A DNA stretch of 64,000 nucleotides from RYN-230 sp963723595 (GTDB lineage: Bacteria > Actinomycetota > Actinomycetes > Streptosporangiales > Streptosporangiaceae): contig CAVRRQ010000001.1 of NCBI GenBank assembly GCA_963723595.1, positions 930,001 through 994,000 on the forward strand. The letters run 5' to 3'. Under the pieces are notes generated by a model. It did no database searches. It was not told the origin of the DNA and saw nothing but the letters and a program-made list of their open reading frames with translations. Below are positions 50,686 through 61,200 of this stretch, piece after piece. The translations under genes and the position numbers were made by a program. Position 1 is the stretch's first letter, and each line of letters begins with the position of its first letter.

Positions 50686-51340
50686 GCCAGGCCTCCCGCG
50701 GTGACGACCGGCTCGGCCTGCGGCTGCTCCGCGACGTGGGTGAAGTAGTCGGCCGCCGCGGTCTGGTCCACGCCCTCCTTGGCCCGGAGCGCCCTGAGCA
50801 GCACCGTCCCGGCGACGCAGACGACCAGGTTGATCACGACGCCGATGAAGCCGATGTAGATCCCGACGTCGGTGTTCAGCGGCGAGGCGTCCCGGCGCAG
50901 GTACTCCTTGTAGATGTCCCGGGTGAACAGGTTGGCCGCGGCGATCGACATGAACGCGGCCGGCACCAGCGCGCCGATCACGATCATCGCGAAGGCCAGC
51001 CCGGTGAACCAGTGCGGGAACAGGGTCTGGAACAGGTTGGGCACCACGGTGTTCGTGTTCGGCTTGCCGTTCGCCCCGGTCAGCGGCGCGATGTGGCCGG
51101 CGATGGCCATTGCGCCGAACAGCGCGATCAGGCCGAGCACGAAGCTGTAGATGGGCGGCCCGGCCATGGTCCGCTTGACCACGGCCCGGTTCCGGGTGGT
51201 GAGCACCCCGGTGACCGAGTGCGGGTAGAGGAAGATGGCGAACGCCGAGCCGAGCGCCAGCAGCAGCCAGTTCCACGGGCTGCGGTCGGTGCGGGCCGGC
51301 GGAGCCGGCCCGGCCGGCCTGGATCCTGCGGTTGGGTCAT
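50682..51340 (-). pseudogene. Sodium:solute symporter (SSS, MctP-like) gene, N-terminal half lost
   Basis: A frame from about 51,290 encodes WNWLLLALGSAFAIFLYPHS, VTGVLTTRNRAVVKRTMAGP, PIYSFVLGLIALFGAMAIAG, MIVIGALVPAAFMSIAAANL and FTRDIYKEYLRRDASPLNTD, i.e. about the last 200 residues of an SSS symporter; full proteins have 500-550. An ATG at 51340 with a GAGGAG site (MTQPQDPGRP) is out of frame with it. It was probably the uptake system for the tcu substrate. Confidence 0.75.
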
Positions 51341-51350
51341 CGTCAACTCC

Positions 51351-53111
51351 TCAAGGGTCGGGCCAGCCGAAGCTGGGCTGCGGATGGGGTAGCGGGGGCA
51401 GGTCCCAGGTGGCCGCGGACGGCTGGGCCGGGTCGGCGGCGACCGGCACGTCAATCACCGTGGGCAGCCCGGAGCCGAGGGCCGTCTTCAGCGCGGGGCC
51501 CAGGTCGCCGGCCGTCTCCACGCGCAGCCCCTGGGCACCCATGGACCGGGCCAGCGCGGCGAAGTCGGCCGAGTACGGCGCGCCGGTGTCCGCGTACCGG
51601 AACGTGGTGGCCAACTCGCGGCCCGGGCCGAAGTAGCCGCGCTGCTGGTCCCGGATAGAGATGAAGCCGCCGTTGTTCCAGACCAGCCAGACGGCCGGGA
51701 TGCCGTACTGCACCGCGGTGGCCACCACGCTGGGCAGCATCAGGAACCCGCCGTCGCCGACCACCGCCACCGCCAGGGTGTCCGGGGCGGCCAGCCGGGC
51801 GCCCAGCACCCCGGCCATGCCGAAGCACATCGACGCGAAGCCCCAGCTCTGCAGCAGCGTGCCGGGCCCGCCGGGCAGCCACTCCTGGACGATCCAGTTG
51901 TGGTGCGCGCCGACGTCGGACAGCAGGATGCCGTCCGGCGGCAGCACCGCGCGCAGGTCGGCCAGCACCCGCTGCGGCCGCAGCGGGGTGACGTCCGCGG
52001 TGCGCTCGGCCGCGGTGTGCTGCTCCCAGTCCCGGGCCCAGCCGGCGATGTCGGCCAGCCAGCGCGCAGTATCGGGCGGCTCGTCCAGCGCGGCCCGCAA
52101 CTGGCCGAGCACATCCTTCGGGCTGGCCGCCACGCCGAGCGTGACCGGGTAGTTCCGGCCCAGTTCGGCCGGGTCCACGTCCACCTGGATCAGCCGGGCC
52201 GGCGGGATCGAGTAGGTGTAGCCGGGCAGCCAGGAACTGGTCAACCGGTCATCGAACCGGGTGCCGAACGCGAGGATCAGGTCCGCGCTGCGCGCCGCGC
52301 GGTTGGCCTGGTAGCTGCCGTTGCGGCCGGTCGCGCCCAGGTGCAGCAGCGACTGCGGATCGAACGCCCCCTTGCCCAGTGGTGAGGTGGCCACCGGGAC
52401 GGCGGCCGCGGTCGCGAACGCGGCAAGCTCAGCGGACGCCCTGGCGTTCAGCACCCCGTACCCGGCCACAATGAGCGGCCGGGCCGCGCCGCGCAGCAGG
52501 TCCAGGATCGCGGCCACGTCCACGGCCGCGGCGGCCGACCGCGGTGAGACGCCGTGCCGCCACAACCCTGGGTCGGGCACCGGCTCCTCGGTGCTCTCCA
52601 CGAACACGTCGAGCGGCACGTCCAGGTGTACCGGCCCGGGCCGCCCGCCGAGCATGACCGCGAACGCCTGGCGCAGCATCAGCGGCAGCTGCCCGGCCCG
52701 GGTGGCCTGGTAGCTGCGCTTGACGTAGGGCCGCAGCACACCCGGGTTATCCGCCTGGAAGTGCCGCCCGGTCTCCTGGAACGGTGCCCGGTTGAACTGC
52801 GACGTCGGCACGTTCCCGGTGATGGCCAGGAACGCCGAGGAGTCCATCAGCGCCGAGCCGAGCGCGACCGGCAGGTTGGCCGAGCCGGGCCCGACCGAGG
52901 TGAACGTGGCCAGCGGCTGGTGCCGGACCCGGTAGTAGGCGTCCGCGATGAAGGCCGCCGCCGATTCATGATGCACGGACAGGGTGCGGATCTCCGCGCG
53001 CCGGTCATACAGCGCGTCCAGCAGGCCGAGATCGCCGTGCCCGCACAGCCCCACCACGTACGGCACCCGCTCCCGGATGAGGTAGTCGGTGATGATCTCC
53101 GCGCCCTTCAC
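51351..53111 (-). CDS. Thiamine-diphosphate-dependent enzyme (acetolactate-synthase-like decarboxylase)
   Basis: 586 residues from a GTG at 53111 with a GGAAGGGG site. The N-terminal PYR domain carries the catalytic Glu in TLSVHHESAAAFIADAYYRV; the middle domain follows; the C-terminal PP domain has the cofactor motif VVGDGGFLMLPSVV...VWNNGGF (GDG...NN). Closest in feel to benzoylformate decarboxylase/ALS-like enzymes of catabolic clusters. It lies next to TcuA/TcuB and a truncated symporter, so it probably acts on an oxoacid from the same pathway. Intact. Confidence 0.9.
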   Translation of the reverse strand: MKGAEIITDYLIRERVPYVVGLCGHGDLGLLDALYDRRAEIRTLSVHHESAAAFIADAYYRVRHQPLATFTSVGPGSANLPVALGSALMDSSAFLAITGNVPTSQFNRAPFQETGRHFQADNPGVLRPYVKRSYQATRAGQLPLMLRQAFAVMLGGRPGPVHLDVPLDVFVESTEEPVPDPGLWRHGVSPRSAAAAVDVAAILDLLRGAARPLIVAGYGVLNARASAELAAFATAAAVPVATSPLGKGAFDPQSLLHLGATGRNGSYQANRAARSADLILAFGTRFDDRLTSSWLPGYTYSIPPARLIQVDVDPAELGRNYPVTLGVAASPKDVLGQLRAALDEPPDTARWLADIAGWARDWEQHTAAERTADVTPLRPQRVLADLRAVLPPDGILLSDVGAHHNWIVQEWLPGGPGTLLQSWGFASMCFGMAGVLGARLAAPDTLAVAVVGDGGFLMLPSVVATAVQYGIPAVWLVWNNGGFISIRDQQRGYFGPGRELATTFRYADTGAPYSADFAALARSMGAQGLRVETAGDLGPALKTALGSGLPTVIDVPVAADPAQPSAATWDLPPLPHPQPSFGWPDP

Positions 53112-53153
53112 GCCACCCCTTCCGCCGAGCCACGTGCGAGCTATGCACCGGTA

Positions 53154-53168
53154 TTGCGTATTAAGCAA
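53154..53168. promoter_or_regulatory. TTGC-N7-GCAA inverted repeat in an AT-rich divergent promoter
   Basis: TTGCGTATTAAGCAA lies in the 120-base gap between the TPP-enzyme start and the divergent ALDH start; a second GCAT-G-ATGC palindrome follows at about 53,175-53,183. The gap is the most AT-rich stretch of this island. A site for the nearby IclR regulator is plausible. Confidence 0.4.
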
Positions 53169-53231
53169 ACCATTGCATGATGCGGGACAGTATGGCAGCC
53201 TGATGTCCCCGTCAAGAGGGAGCTGGCGCAC

Positions 53232-55065
53232 ATGACGGCGCAGATGACAGGGCTGCTGGCGCGGCACCACCGGCCTGCTCATCGACGGGCAGTGGGAGCC
53301 GGGCCGGGCCGAGTTCGCGGTGCTGGACAAGTACACCCGGCAGCAGATCGCGTCCGTCGCCCAGGCCGGGCCGGCCGACGTCGGCCGGGCGGTGACCGGC
53401 GCGCTGGCCGCCGCGCAACGGCCGTTACCGCCGGCCCGGCGGCAGGCCATCCTGGCCGAGGCGGCCCGGCTGCTGGACGCCAGGCGGGACGAGATCCGCG
53501 GGCTGTACGTGGCCGAGACCGGATTCACCCCGGCCGACGCGGCCACCGAGCTGACCCGCGCGGTGGCCACCCTGCGGCTGTCCGCCGAGGAGGCGGTGCG
53601 CATCGCCGGGCAGGAGATCCCGGTGGCCGCCACCCCGGGCAGCGAGCACCGGCTGGCGTTCACCATCCGGGTGCCGGTCGGCGTGGTCGCCGCGATCACC
53701 CCGTTCAACGCCCCGCTGAACACGACGGCGCACAAGGTCGGCCCGGGCATCGCGGCCGGCAATGCGGTCGTGCTCAAGCCGGCCGAGCAGACCCCGCTGT
53801 GCTCGGTCGCGCTGGCCCAGGCGCTGCTCGAGGCGGGCCTGCCGCCCGGGTTCCTGCAGCTGGTCTGCGGGCCGGGGGAGAGCACCGGGGCGGCGCTGGT
53901 GGCCGACCAGCGGGTCCGGTTCTTCACGTTCACCGGCTCGGCCGCGGTCGGCCTGGCCATCAAGCAGAACTCCGGGATCGCCAAGACGCACCTGGAGCTC
54001 GGCTCGAACAGCGCCTCGATCGTGGCCGCCGACGCCGACCTGGACCTGGTCGCCGAGCTGGCCGTCCGGGCCGGATACCGGAAGGCCGGCCAGGTGTGCA
54101 CCAGCGTGCAGCGGCTGCTGGTGCATGAATCTGTGGCCGACGAACTGGCCGCCCGGCTGGCCAAGCGGGTGGCCGGGCTGCGCGCCGGTGACCCGCGCGA
54201 CCCGGCCGTCCAGGTCGGCCCGCTGATCGCGCCGGCCGAGGCGGAGCGCGCGGAGCGCTGGATCCAGCAGGCGGCCGGCCGCGGTGCCACCGTGCTGGTG
54301 GGCGGCGAGCGGGACGGCCCGGTGCTGGCCCCGGCGCTGCTCCGCGACCCGCCGCCGGACAGCCGGATCATGACCGAGGAGATCTTCGTCCCGGCCGTCG
54401 CGCTGGCCACCGTGGCCAGCCTGGACGAGGCCATCGACCTGGTCAACGCCAGCGAGTACGGCCTGCAGGCGGGCGAGGCGCTGCCCTACAACGAGATCGG
54501 CAAGGCACTGCACCGTCAGCTGAACCACGGGCAGGACGGGCCGGTGCACCTGATCTTCGACGAGGGCTACCGGGCCCGCTACCCGATGCCCGGGGTGCCC
54601 GGCGACGGCCCGGTGCCGGACTGGGTTGGCCACGGCCGGACGCTGGCCGAACTGGCCGCGCGGATCGGCGCCAGCACGGTGGCGCTGGCCGAGACAGTGC
54701 GCCGGTGGAACGCCAGCTGTGCTGGCGGGGCGGACCCGGAGTTCGGCCGCGGTGAGGGTGCCTACCAGCGGTTCTGTGGCGACCCTTCGGTGACCCCGAA
54801 TCCCAGCCTGGGCCCGCTCGACCAGCCGCCGTTCTACGCGGTCGAGGTGCTGGCCGGCACGATCGGGACCAAGGGCGGGCCGGTCACCGACACCGACGGG
54901 CAGGTGCTGCGGGCCGACGGCAGCCCCATCCCCGGGCTGTACGCGGCGGGCAACGTGGCCGCGTTCTGGACCGCGGACGGGTACCCCGGGCCGGGCGCCA
55001 CGCTGGCCGCCGGCATGACGATGGGATACCGCGCGGGGCGGCATGCCGGAAGGAACGTACGCTGA
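53232..55065 (+). pseudogene. Aldehyde dehydrogenase fused in frame to the C-terminus of an FAD-dependent dehydrogenase
   Basis: An ATG at 53232 with a GAGGGAG site starts MTAQMTGLLARHHR; an extra base near 53,273 breaks the frame, and a second frame continues LLIDGQWEPGRAEFAVLDKY. The ALDH part keeps HLELGSNSAS (general base Glu) and AGQVCTSVQR (nucleophilic Cys) but ends at SEYGLQAG (about 54,475), losing its last 60-70 residues. In frame with it follows EALPYNEIGKALHRQL and about 190 residues of a fumarate-reductase/ketosteroid-dehydrogenase flavoprotein C-terminus (YAVEVLAGTIGTKGG, GLYAAGNVAAFWTADGYPGP). A deletion chimera. Confidence 0.8.
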
Positions 55066-55070
55066 CGTGC

Positions 55071-55869
55071 ATGACGGTGGAGGCGGGGAGGGGGCTGATC
55101 GGCTCGCTGCTGCATGGCCTGGAAATCCTGGACATGTTCGAGCGCGACCGGCCCGAAATCGGCATCGGGGAGATGGCGCAGCAACTCGGGCTGCACCGCT
55201 CCACGACATCCCGGCTGGCGGCCACCCTGGCCGTGTCCGGGTACCTGGAGCCGGCCGGGAACCGGGCCGGTACCGGCTGTCCGGCCGGCTGGCGGCGCTG
55301 GGCGAGCTGGCCGCGGCCGAGGGCGATGTGCGCCGGACCGCACTGCCCTACCTGCGGGAGCTGGTCCGGGAGCTGGGCGAGACCGGGCACCTGGGCATCC
55401 TGGAGGGCACCGACGCGGTGACCATCGAGGTGGTCGACGGCTGGCAGACGGTCCGGATGCATTCCTGGGTCGGCAAGCGGTCGCCCGCGCACTGCAGCTC
55501 GATCGGCAAGGCGCTGCTGGCCGGGCTGAGCCCGGCCGACTTCGCGGCGCGCTACCCGGGCCACCCGCTGGAGTCCAGGACGGACCGGACCATCACCGAC
55601 CCGGATGTGCTGCGTTCGCAGCTGGCCGAGGTGCGGCAGCGTGGCTACGCGGTGGACCAGGAGGAGCTGGAGCCGCACCTGTGCTGCGTGGCCGGGCCGG
55701 TGTTCGACCGGACCGGGGCGGTGGTGGCCAGCATCAGCGTGTCCGGTCCCGACTCCCGGATCGACGCGGCGAGCGTCCCTGCTATCGCGGCCGCGGTGCG
55801 CCGGGCCGCCGGGCAGATCAGTGCGCGTCTCGGTGCCCCCCGCGACATACCCGATTGGAGCAGTCATGA
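55071..55869 (+). pseudogene. IclR family regulator gene with two frame breaks
   Basis: From the ATG at 55071: LIGSLLHGLEILDMFERDRP, EIGIGEMAQQLGLHRSTTSR, LAATLAVSGYLEPAGNR, a winged HTH. Near 55,265 the frame shifts and continues YRLSGRLAALGELAAAEGDV with the whole effector domain (GWQTVRMHSWVGKRSPAHCS, LEPHLCCVAGPVFDRTGAVV). At the C6 run 55836-55841 a further one-base shift would give an end ...RLEQS with its TGA overlapping the next ATG (ATGA). Probably the regulator of this catabolic island. Confidence 0.78.
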
Positions 55870-56254
55870 CCTCGGTGGCCTTCCTCGGCCTGGGCCGGAT
55901 GGGCGGCCTGATGGCCGGCCGCGTGCTGGCCGCCGGCCACGAGCTGACCGTGTGGAACCGGACGGCCGCGCGGACGCAGCCGCTGGTCGCTGACGGCGCC
56001 CGGGCCGCCGCTAGTCCTGCCGAGGCTGCGGCCGCGGCGGAGATCGTGATCACGATGCTGGCCGATCCTGCCGCGCTGGCTGGTGTGCTGGGCGGGCCCG
56101 ACGGGGTGGTAGCGGGCATCCGGCCGGGCTCGTGCCTGGTCGAGATGTCCACCGTGGGGCCTGCCGCGGCACTGGCCGCCCGGGATCAGCTGCCCGCCGG
56201 GGTGGGTTCGTGGACGCGCTGGTGATGGGCAGCGAGCACATCCACCCCCGCTAA
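55866..56254 (+). pseudogene. 3-hydroxyisobutyrate/6-phosphogluconate dehydrogenase family, N-terminal fragment
   Basis: From the ATG at 55866: MTSVAFLGLGRMGGLMAGRV (GxGxMG NAD(P) motif), ELTVWNRTAARTQPLVADGA, EIVITMLADPAALAGVLGGP, LVEMSTVGPAAALAARDQL. Near 56,205 a missing base shifts the frame (stop at 56225); in the restored frame FVDALVMGSEHI follows, then TAA at 56254. The family has about 290 residues, so more than half is gone. Confidence 0.78.
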
Positions 56255-56325
56255 CCCGGCCGCCGGGGGGCGTCCTGATTCCCAAGGTTTAGCGGCACGC
56301 CAGAGCGGTAGCAAGCAACGTCGAA

Positions 56326-56352
56326 CAGTTACGTCGTATCACGACATAACTG
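56326..56352. promoter_or_regulatory. MarR-type operator upstream of the pyruvate oxidase operon
   Basis: A 27-base palindrome: arms CAGTTACGTCGT and ACGACATAACTG around ATC, 11 of 12 positions paired. Its core GTCGTA-T-CACGAC fits the ATCGTR-N-YACGAT sites found near the MarR gene at 62.8 and 63.8 kb. It lies 43 bases before the oxidase ATG, over the likely promoter. Confidence 0.7.
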
Positions 56353-56394
56353 TCATGCCTGTCGCTGTGTCGCCGAGTTGTTGGGAGAAGCCCC

Positions 56395-58257
56395 ATGCCC
56401 GCTGATCGCACCGCTTCTGATGTCCTGGTGGACCGCCTCATCGACTGGGGGGTCGACGTCATCTTCGGTCTGCCCGGTGATGGCATCAACGGCTTCATGG
56501 ACGCCCTGCGCAAACGCCACGACAAGATCCGTTACATCCACGTCCGGCACGAAGAGGTCGGCGCAATGGCGGCGGTCGGCTACGCCAAATTCACCGGCAA
56601 GCTCGGCGTCTGTTTCTCCACCGCTGCGCCCGGGGCGGTCCACCTGCTCAACGGGCTGCTGGACGCCAAAGTCGAGCAGGCGCCGCTGCTGGCCATCACC
56701 GGGATGAGCTACCACGACCTGATCGGCACGTCCTACCTGCAGGACGTCAACACCGACTACCTGTTCAACGACGTCGCCCTGTACAACCAGCGGATCATGG
56801 GGCCGCAGCACATCACCAACGTGGTTAACTACGCGGTTCGGACGTCGCTGACCCACCGCGGCCCGAGTCATCTGGCATTCCCCATCGACTTCCAGGCCCT
56901 GCCCGCCGACGGCGGGTCCCGGTTCGCGCGTAACGTGCCCGGGCACACTTCGGCGGGCTACCGGCCGCCGGTCCGGGTGCCCACCCGGCCGGACCTGGAG
57001 GCGGCCGCGGCCGTGCTGCGAGGGAAGACGAGGGTGGCAATCCTGGCTGGCGCGGGCGCCCGGGGGGCTGGTAGTGAACTGGAAGCGGTCGCCGACAAAC
57101 TCGGCGCGCCCGTGATCAAGGCGCAGCTGGGCAAGGACTGCATCCCGGACGACTCGCCGTTCACCACGGGGCCGATCGCCCTGGTCGGCAGCCGCCCGTC
57201 GGAGGACGCGCTCGAGCAGTGTGATGCGCTGCTCATCGTCGGCTCGACCATGCCCTACATCGAGTACTACCCATCGCCGGGGCAGGCCGTGTGCGTGCAG
57301 ATCGATGACAAGCCGGAGCGGATCGGGCTGCGTTACCCGGTTGACGTGCCGCTGGTCGGCGACGCACGGGCCACCCTGGGCGAGCTGCTGCCACTGCTGG
57401 ACCGCAACGAGGACCGCGCGTTCCTGGGGCAGGCCCAGGACGGGATGCGGGACTGGTGGGCGCTGATGACCGAACGTGGCACCAGCACCGACGTGCCGAT
57501 GAAGCCACAAGTGCCGGCCTGGGCGCTGAACGACGTGCTGGCCCCCGACGCCATCATCTGCGGTGATTCTGGGACCGTGACCACTTGGGCCGCCCGACAG
57601 ATCAAGGTCCGGGCGGGCCAGCAGTTCTCGTTTTCCGGCACGAACTGCTCGATGGCCGCCGGGCTGCCGTACGCGATCGGCGCCGCTGCCGCCTTCCCGG
57701 GACGGCAGGTCGTCGTGTTCACCGGCGACGGGTCGCTGACCATGCAGCTCGGCGACTTCCTCACCGCTGTGCAGCACAAGCTGCCCATCAAGATCATCGT
57801 GGTAAAGAACAACACGCTGGGGCTGATCAAGTGGGAGCAGATGGTGTTCCTGGGCAACCCCGAGTACGGCGTCAACTTCGCCCCGCTCGATTTCGTCAAG
57901 TTCGCCGAGGCGGCCGGTGCCCGGGGCATGCACATCGAGGACCCCCGGGCCTGCGCGGAGCAGATGCGCGAAGCGTTCTCCTGGGACGGCCCGGTCATCA
58001 TCGAGTGCCTGGTCGACGAGCATGAGCCACCGATGCCGGCGAAGGTCAAGAAGGACCAGGTCGCCGCCATGGTGCAGGCGCTGCGGGCGGGCACCCCGAA
58101 CCGCAACCGGATCGCCATGCAGATGGTCAAGGACATGCTGGACGAGTCCACGTTCGAGGCCAGTCCTGGCCATGTCATCCCGGGCCCGGTCGGCCGGGCC
58201 GCGGCCGGGCTGGTCGGCAAGCTCCGGGACCGCACGGATGGGAACGGCCAGCGATGA
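56395..58257 (+). CDS. Thiamine-diphosphate-dependent pyruvate oxidase-like enzyme (PoxB type)
   Basis: 620 residues with a GGGAGAAG site. PYR domain: FGLPGDGINGFMDALRKRHD and catalytic Glu in HVRHEEVGAMAAVGYAKFTG; FAD/middle domain with GAGARGAGSELEAVADKLGA; PP domain with VFTGDGSLTMQLGDF and VVKNNTLGLIKWEQMVFLGN. The KNNTLG-I-KWEQ stretch is characteristic of pyruvate oxidase and related proteins rather than acetolactate synthase. It probably converts pyruvate to acetate (or acetyl phosphate) and CO2 with electrons passed to quinone. It is coupled (ATGA) to a D-lactate dehydrogenase gene and has a MarR-type operator. Confidence 0.87.
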   Translation: MPADRTASDVLVDRLIDWGVDVIFGLPGDGINGFMDALRKRHDKIRYIHVRHEEVGAMAAVGYAKFTGKLGVCFSTAAPGAVHLLNGLLDAKVEQAPLLAITGMSYHDLIGTSYLQDVNTDYLFNDVALYNQRIMGPQHITNVVNYAVRTSLTHRGPSHLAFPIDFQALPADGGSRFARNVPGHTSAGYRPPVRVPTRPDLEAAAAVLRGKTRVAILAGAGARGAGSELEAVADKLGAPVIKAQLGKDCIPDDSPFTTGPIALVGSRPSEDALEQCDALLIVGSTMPYIEYYPSPGQAVCVQIDDKPERIGLRYPVDVPLVGDARATLGELLPLLDRNEDRAFLGQAQDGMRDWWALMTERGTSTDVPMKPQVPAWALNDVLAPDAIICGDSGTVTTWAARQIKVRAGQQFSFSGTNCSMAAGLPYAIGAAAAFPGRQVVVFTGDGSLTMQLGDFLTAVQHKLPIKIIVVKNNTLGLIKWEQMVFLGNPEYGVNFAPLDFVKFAEAAGARGMHIEDPRACAEQMREAFSWDGPVIIECLVDEHEPPMPAKVKKDQVAAMVQALRAGTPNRNRIAMQMVKDMLDESTFEASPGHVIPGPVGRAAAGLVGKLRDRTDGNGQR

Positions 58258-61200
58258 GCCAGACAGCGCCGGTGCGGCACCAGGCACGTCACGTTCCAGA
58301 CCGCGGACGGCTGGCCCGGGACCTCGGCCGGGCGGTAGAGGGCGAGGTGCGCTTCGACCGTGGCTCGCAAGCCGTCTACGCGAACGACGCGTCCATCTAT
58401 CGCCAGGTCCCGATCGGGGTGGTGATCCCGCGGCACGCGGATGACGTGGCGGCCGCGCTCGCGGTGTGCCGCGAGCGCGGCGTGCCCGTGCTGGCCCGCG
58501 GCTGCGGTACCGGCTTGGCCGGCCAGAGCGTGAACGAGGCCGTGGTCTTCGACTTCTCCAAGTACATGAACCGGATCGTCAGCCTGGACCCGGTCGGCCG
58601 GACCGCCAGGGTCCAGCCGGGCGTCATCTGCGACCAGCTGCGCGGCGCGGCCGCCGCGCACGGCCTGACCTTCGCGGTGGACCCCGCGACGCATAACCGG
58701 TGCACCCTCGGCGGCATGATCGGCAACAACTCGTGCGGGACGCACTCGGTGATGGGCGGCAAGACCGTGGACAACGTCATCGAACTGGACGTGATCAGCT
58801 ACGACGGCACCCGGATGCGGGTCGGCCCGGCCACCGACGCGGAGTATGAGCAGATCCTGCGCGGTGGCGGCCGACAAGCCGAGATCTACCGCGGACTGCG
58901 CGACCTGGCCGACCGCTACGAGCCGTTGATCCGGGAGCGCTATCCAGAGGTGCCACGGCGGGTATCCGGCTACAACCTCGTCGATCTGCTGCCCGAGAAG
59001 GGCTTCGACGTGGCCAAGGCCCTGGTCGGCAGCGAGTCCACCTGTGTGCTCGTCCTGGAGGCGACGGTCCGGCTGCTGCCTGACCCGCCGCACCACGCAT
59101 TGCTGGTGATTGGCTACCCGGACGCGGCCACCGCCGCGGACCACGTGCCCGGCCTGCTTGGCACCGAGGGCTTGATCGGGCTGGAGTGTTTCGACGCGGG
59201 CGTGCTGGACAACCTGGCCAAGCACGATGAGCACATCCCAGGAATGGATGAGCTGCCCGAGGGCGGCGCGTGGCTGCTCGCTGAGTACGGGGCGCAGGCC
59301 CAGGAACAGGCCAACGAGCTGGTCAAGGCGGCTCGCTCACACGCCGGGCCGGGCAACCCCAAGCTGTTCGAGGACGCGCGGAGCCAGAGCGAGGTATGGG
59401 AGGTGCGCCGCAGCACCATCGAGTACACCCGCATCCCCGGCGAGCATTCCGGGCTGGCCGGGTGGGAGGACGCCGGGGTGCCGCCGGGCCGGCTGGGTGA
59501 CTACATCCGCGACTACTGCGCGCTGGTCAGCAAGCACGGCTACCACACCGTGCTGTTCGGGCACTTCGGGCAGGGCTGCATGCACAACCGGCTCGACCTC
59601 GACCTGCAGACCGCACCCGGTATCGAGAATTTCCGCCGCTTCCTGGACGAGGCGGGCGACCTGGTGGCCTCCTACGGCGGATCGCTGTCCGGCGAACATG
59701 GCGACGGGCAGCTGCGGGCCAACCAGCTAGTCAAGATGTACGGGCCGGACCTGGTCCGTGGCTTTGCCGAGTTCAAAGCGATCTTCGACCCGGACGGCCG
59801 GATGAATCCGGGCAAGGTGGTCGCGCCGTACCACCCCACCCAGAACCTGGCCTGGGGAAGCGACTACCAGCCCCGCGAGGTCGAGACGTTCTTCTCGTTC
59901 CCGGAGGACGAGAAAGGCTTCGCCGATGCGGCGAACCGCTGCTTCGGCATTGGGCTGTGCCGCCGCACCGAGGGCGGCACGATGTGCCCCAGCTTCATGG
60001 TCACCAGGGAAGAAAAGCACTCCACCCGCGGTCGGGCCCGGCTGCTGTTCGAGATGATGAGCGGCACCCTGGCCGACCGGGGCTGGCGTGACCCGGACGT
60101 GAAGGAAGCGCTGGATCTGTGCCTGGCCTGCAAGGGCTGCAAGGGAGACTGCCCGGTCTCGGTCAACATGGCCAGCTACAAGGCTGAGTTCCTCGCGCAT
60201 TACTACCAGGGCCGGTTGCGCCCCCGGCAGGCGTATGCCCTGGGGCTCATCCCGGTGTGGGCCCGGCTGGCCGCCCGCGCCCCAGGGCTGGCCAACAGCC
60301 TGCTGAGCGCGCCGCTGACCGCCCGGGCGGCCAAGTTCGCGGCCAGGCGTGGCGGGTGATCGCACCGCCCCCGAGTTCCCGGCCCGCACGTTCCGCGACT
60401 GGTTCGCCGGTCATTCCGGGCCGGGCTCGGGGCCGGAGGTCGTGCTGTGGCCGGACACGTTCACCAACTACTTCACCCCGGAGGTGGGCATCGCCGCCAC
60501 CTCGGTGCTGGAATCGGCCGGGTACCGGGTGCGGATCCCGGCCGGCAGATCTGCTGCGGACGGCCGCTGTTCGACTACGGCATGCTGCCGACCGCCCGCC
60601 GGTGGCTGGGGCGTGCCGTGGACCAGCTACGTGAGCCAGCCCGCGCGGGCGTGCCGATCATCGGGCTGGAGCCCAGCTGCCTGGCCGCGTTCCGTGACGA
60701 GCTGGTGAATTTGTACCCCCAGGATCTGGACGCGCGGCGGCTGGCCGGGCAGAGCGTCACGCTGGCCGACTTCCTCACCAAGGCCGGCTACCAGCCGCCC
60801 CGGCTGGACGCCAAAGCCCTGGTCCAGGTGCACTGCCACCAGGGCGCGGTGCTCGGCTACGACCAGGAGCGGAAGCTGCTCGAAGGCATGGGGCTCGACG
60901 TCGAGGTGCCTGACTCCGGGTGCTGCGGGATGGCGGGCAGCTTTGGCTACGAAAGCGGCGAACGGTACCGCGTCGCACAGGACTGCGGCGAGCGGGTGAT
61001 CCTGCCTGCCGTCCGTGCGGCCGCGCCCAGCACGCTGATCATCGCGGACGGGTTCAGCTGCCGGGAGCAGATCGCGCAGGCCACCACCCGCCGCCCGGTG
61101 CATCTGGCCCAGGTGTTGCAGTTCGCCGCGGAGGGGGGCCCGGCCGCTGACGCGGATTGCTGGGAACCGCGGCCGCGCTCGGCCGCCGTGCTCGCGGCGG

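Noticed and set aside
51351..54446. A 1031-residue protein on the minus strand
   Set aside because: The first 445 residues are antisense to the aldehyde dehydrogenase gene; the TPP enzyme begins at the GTG at 53111 with a good ribosome site.
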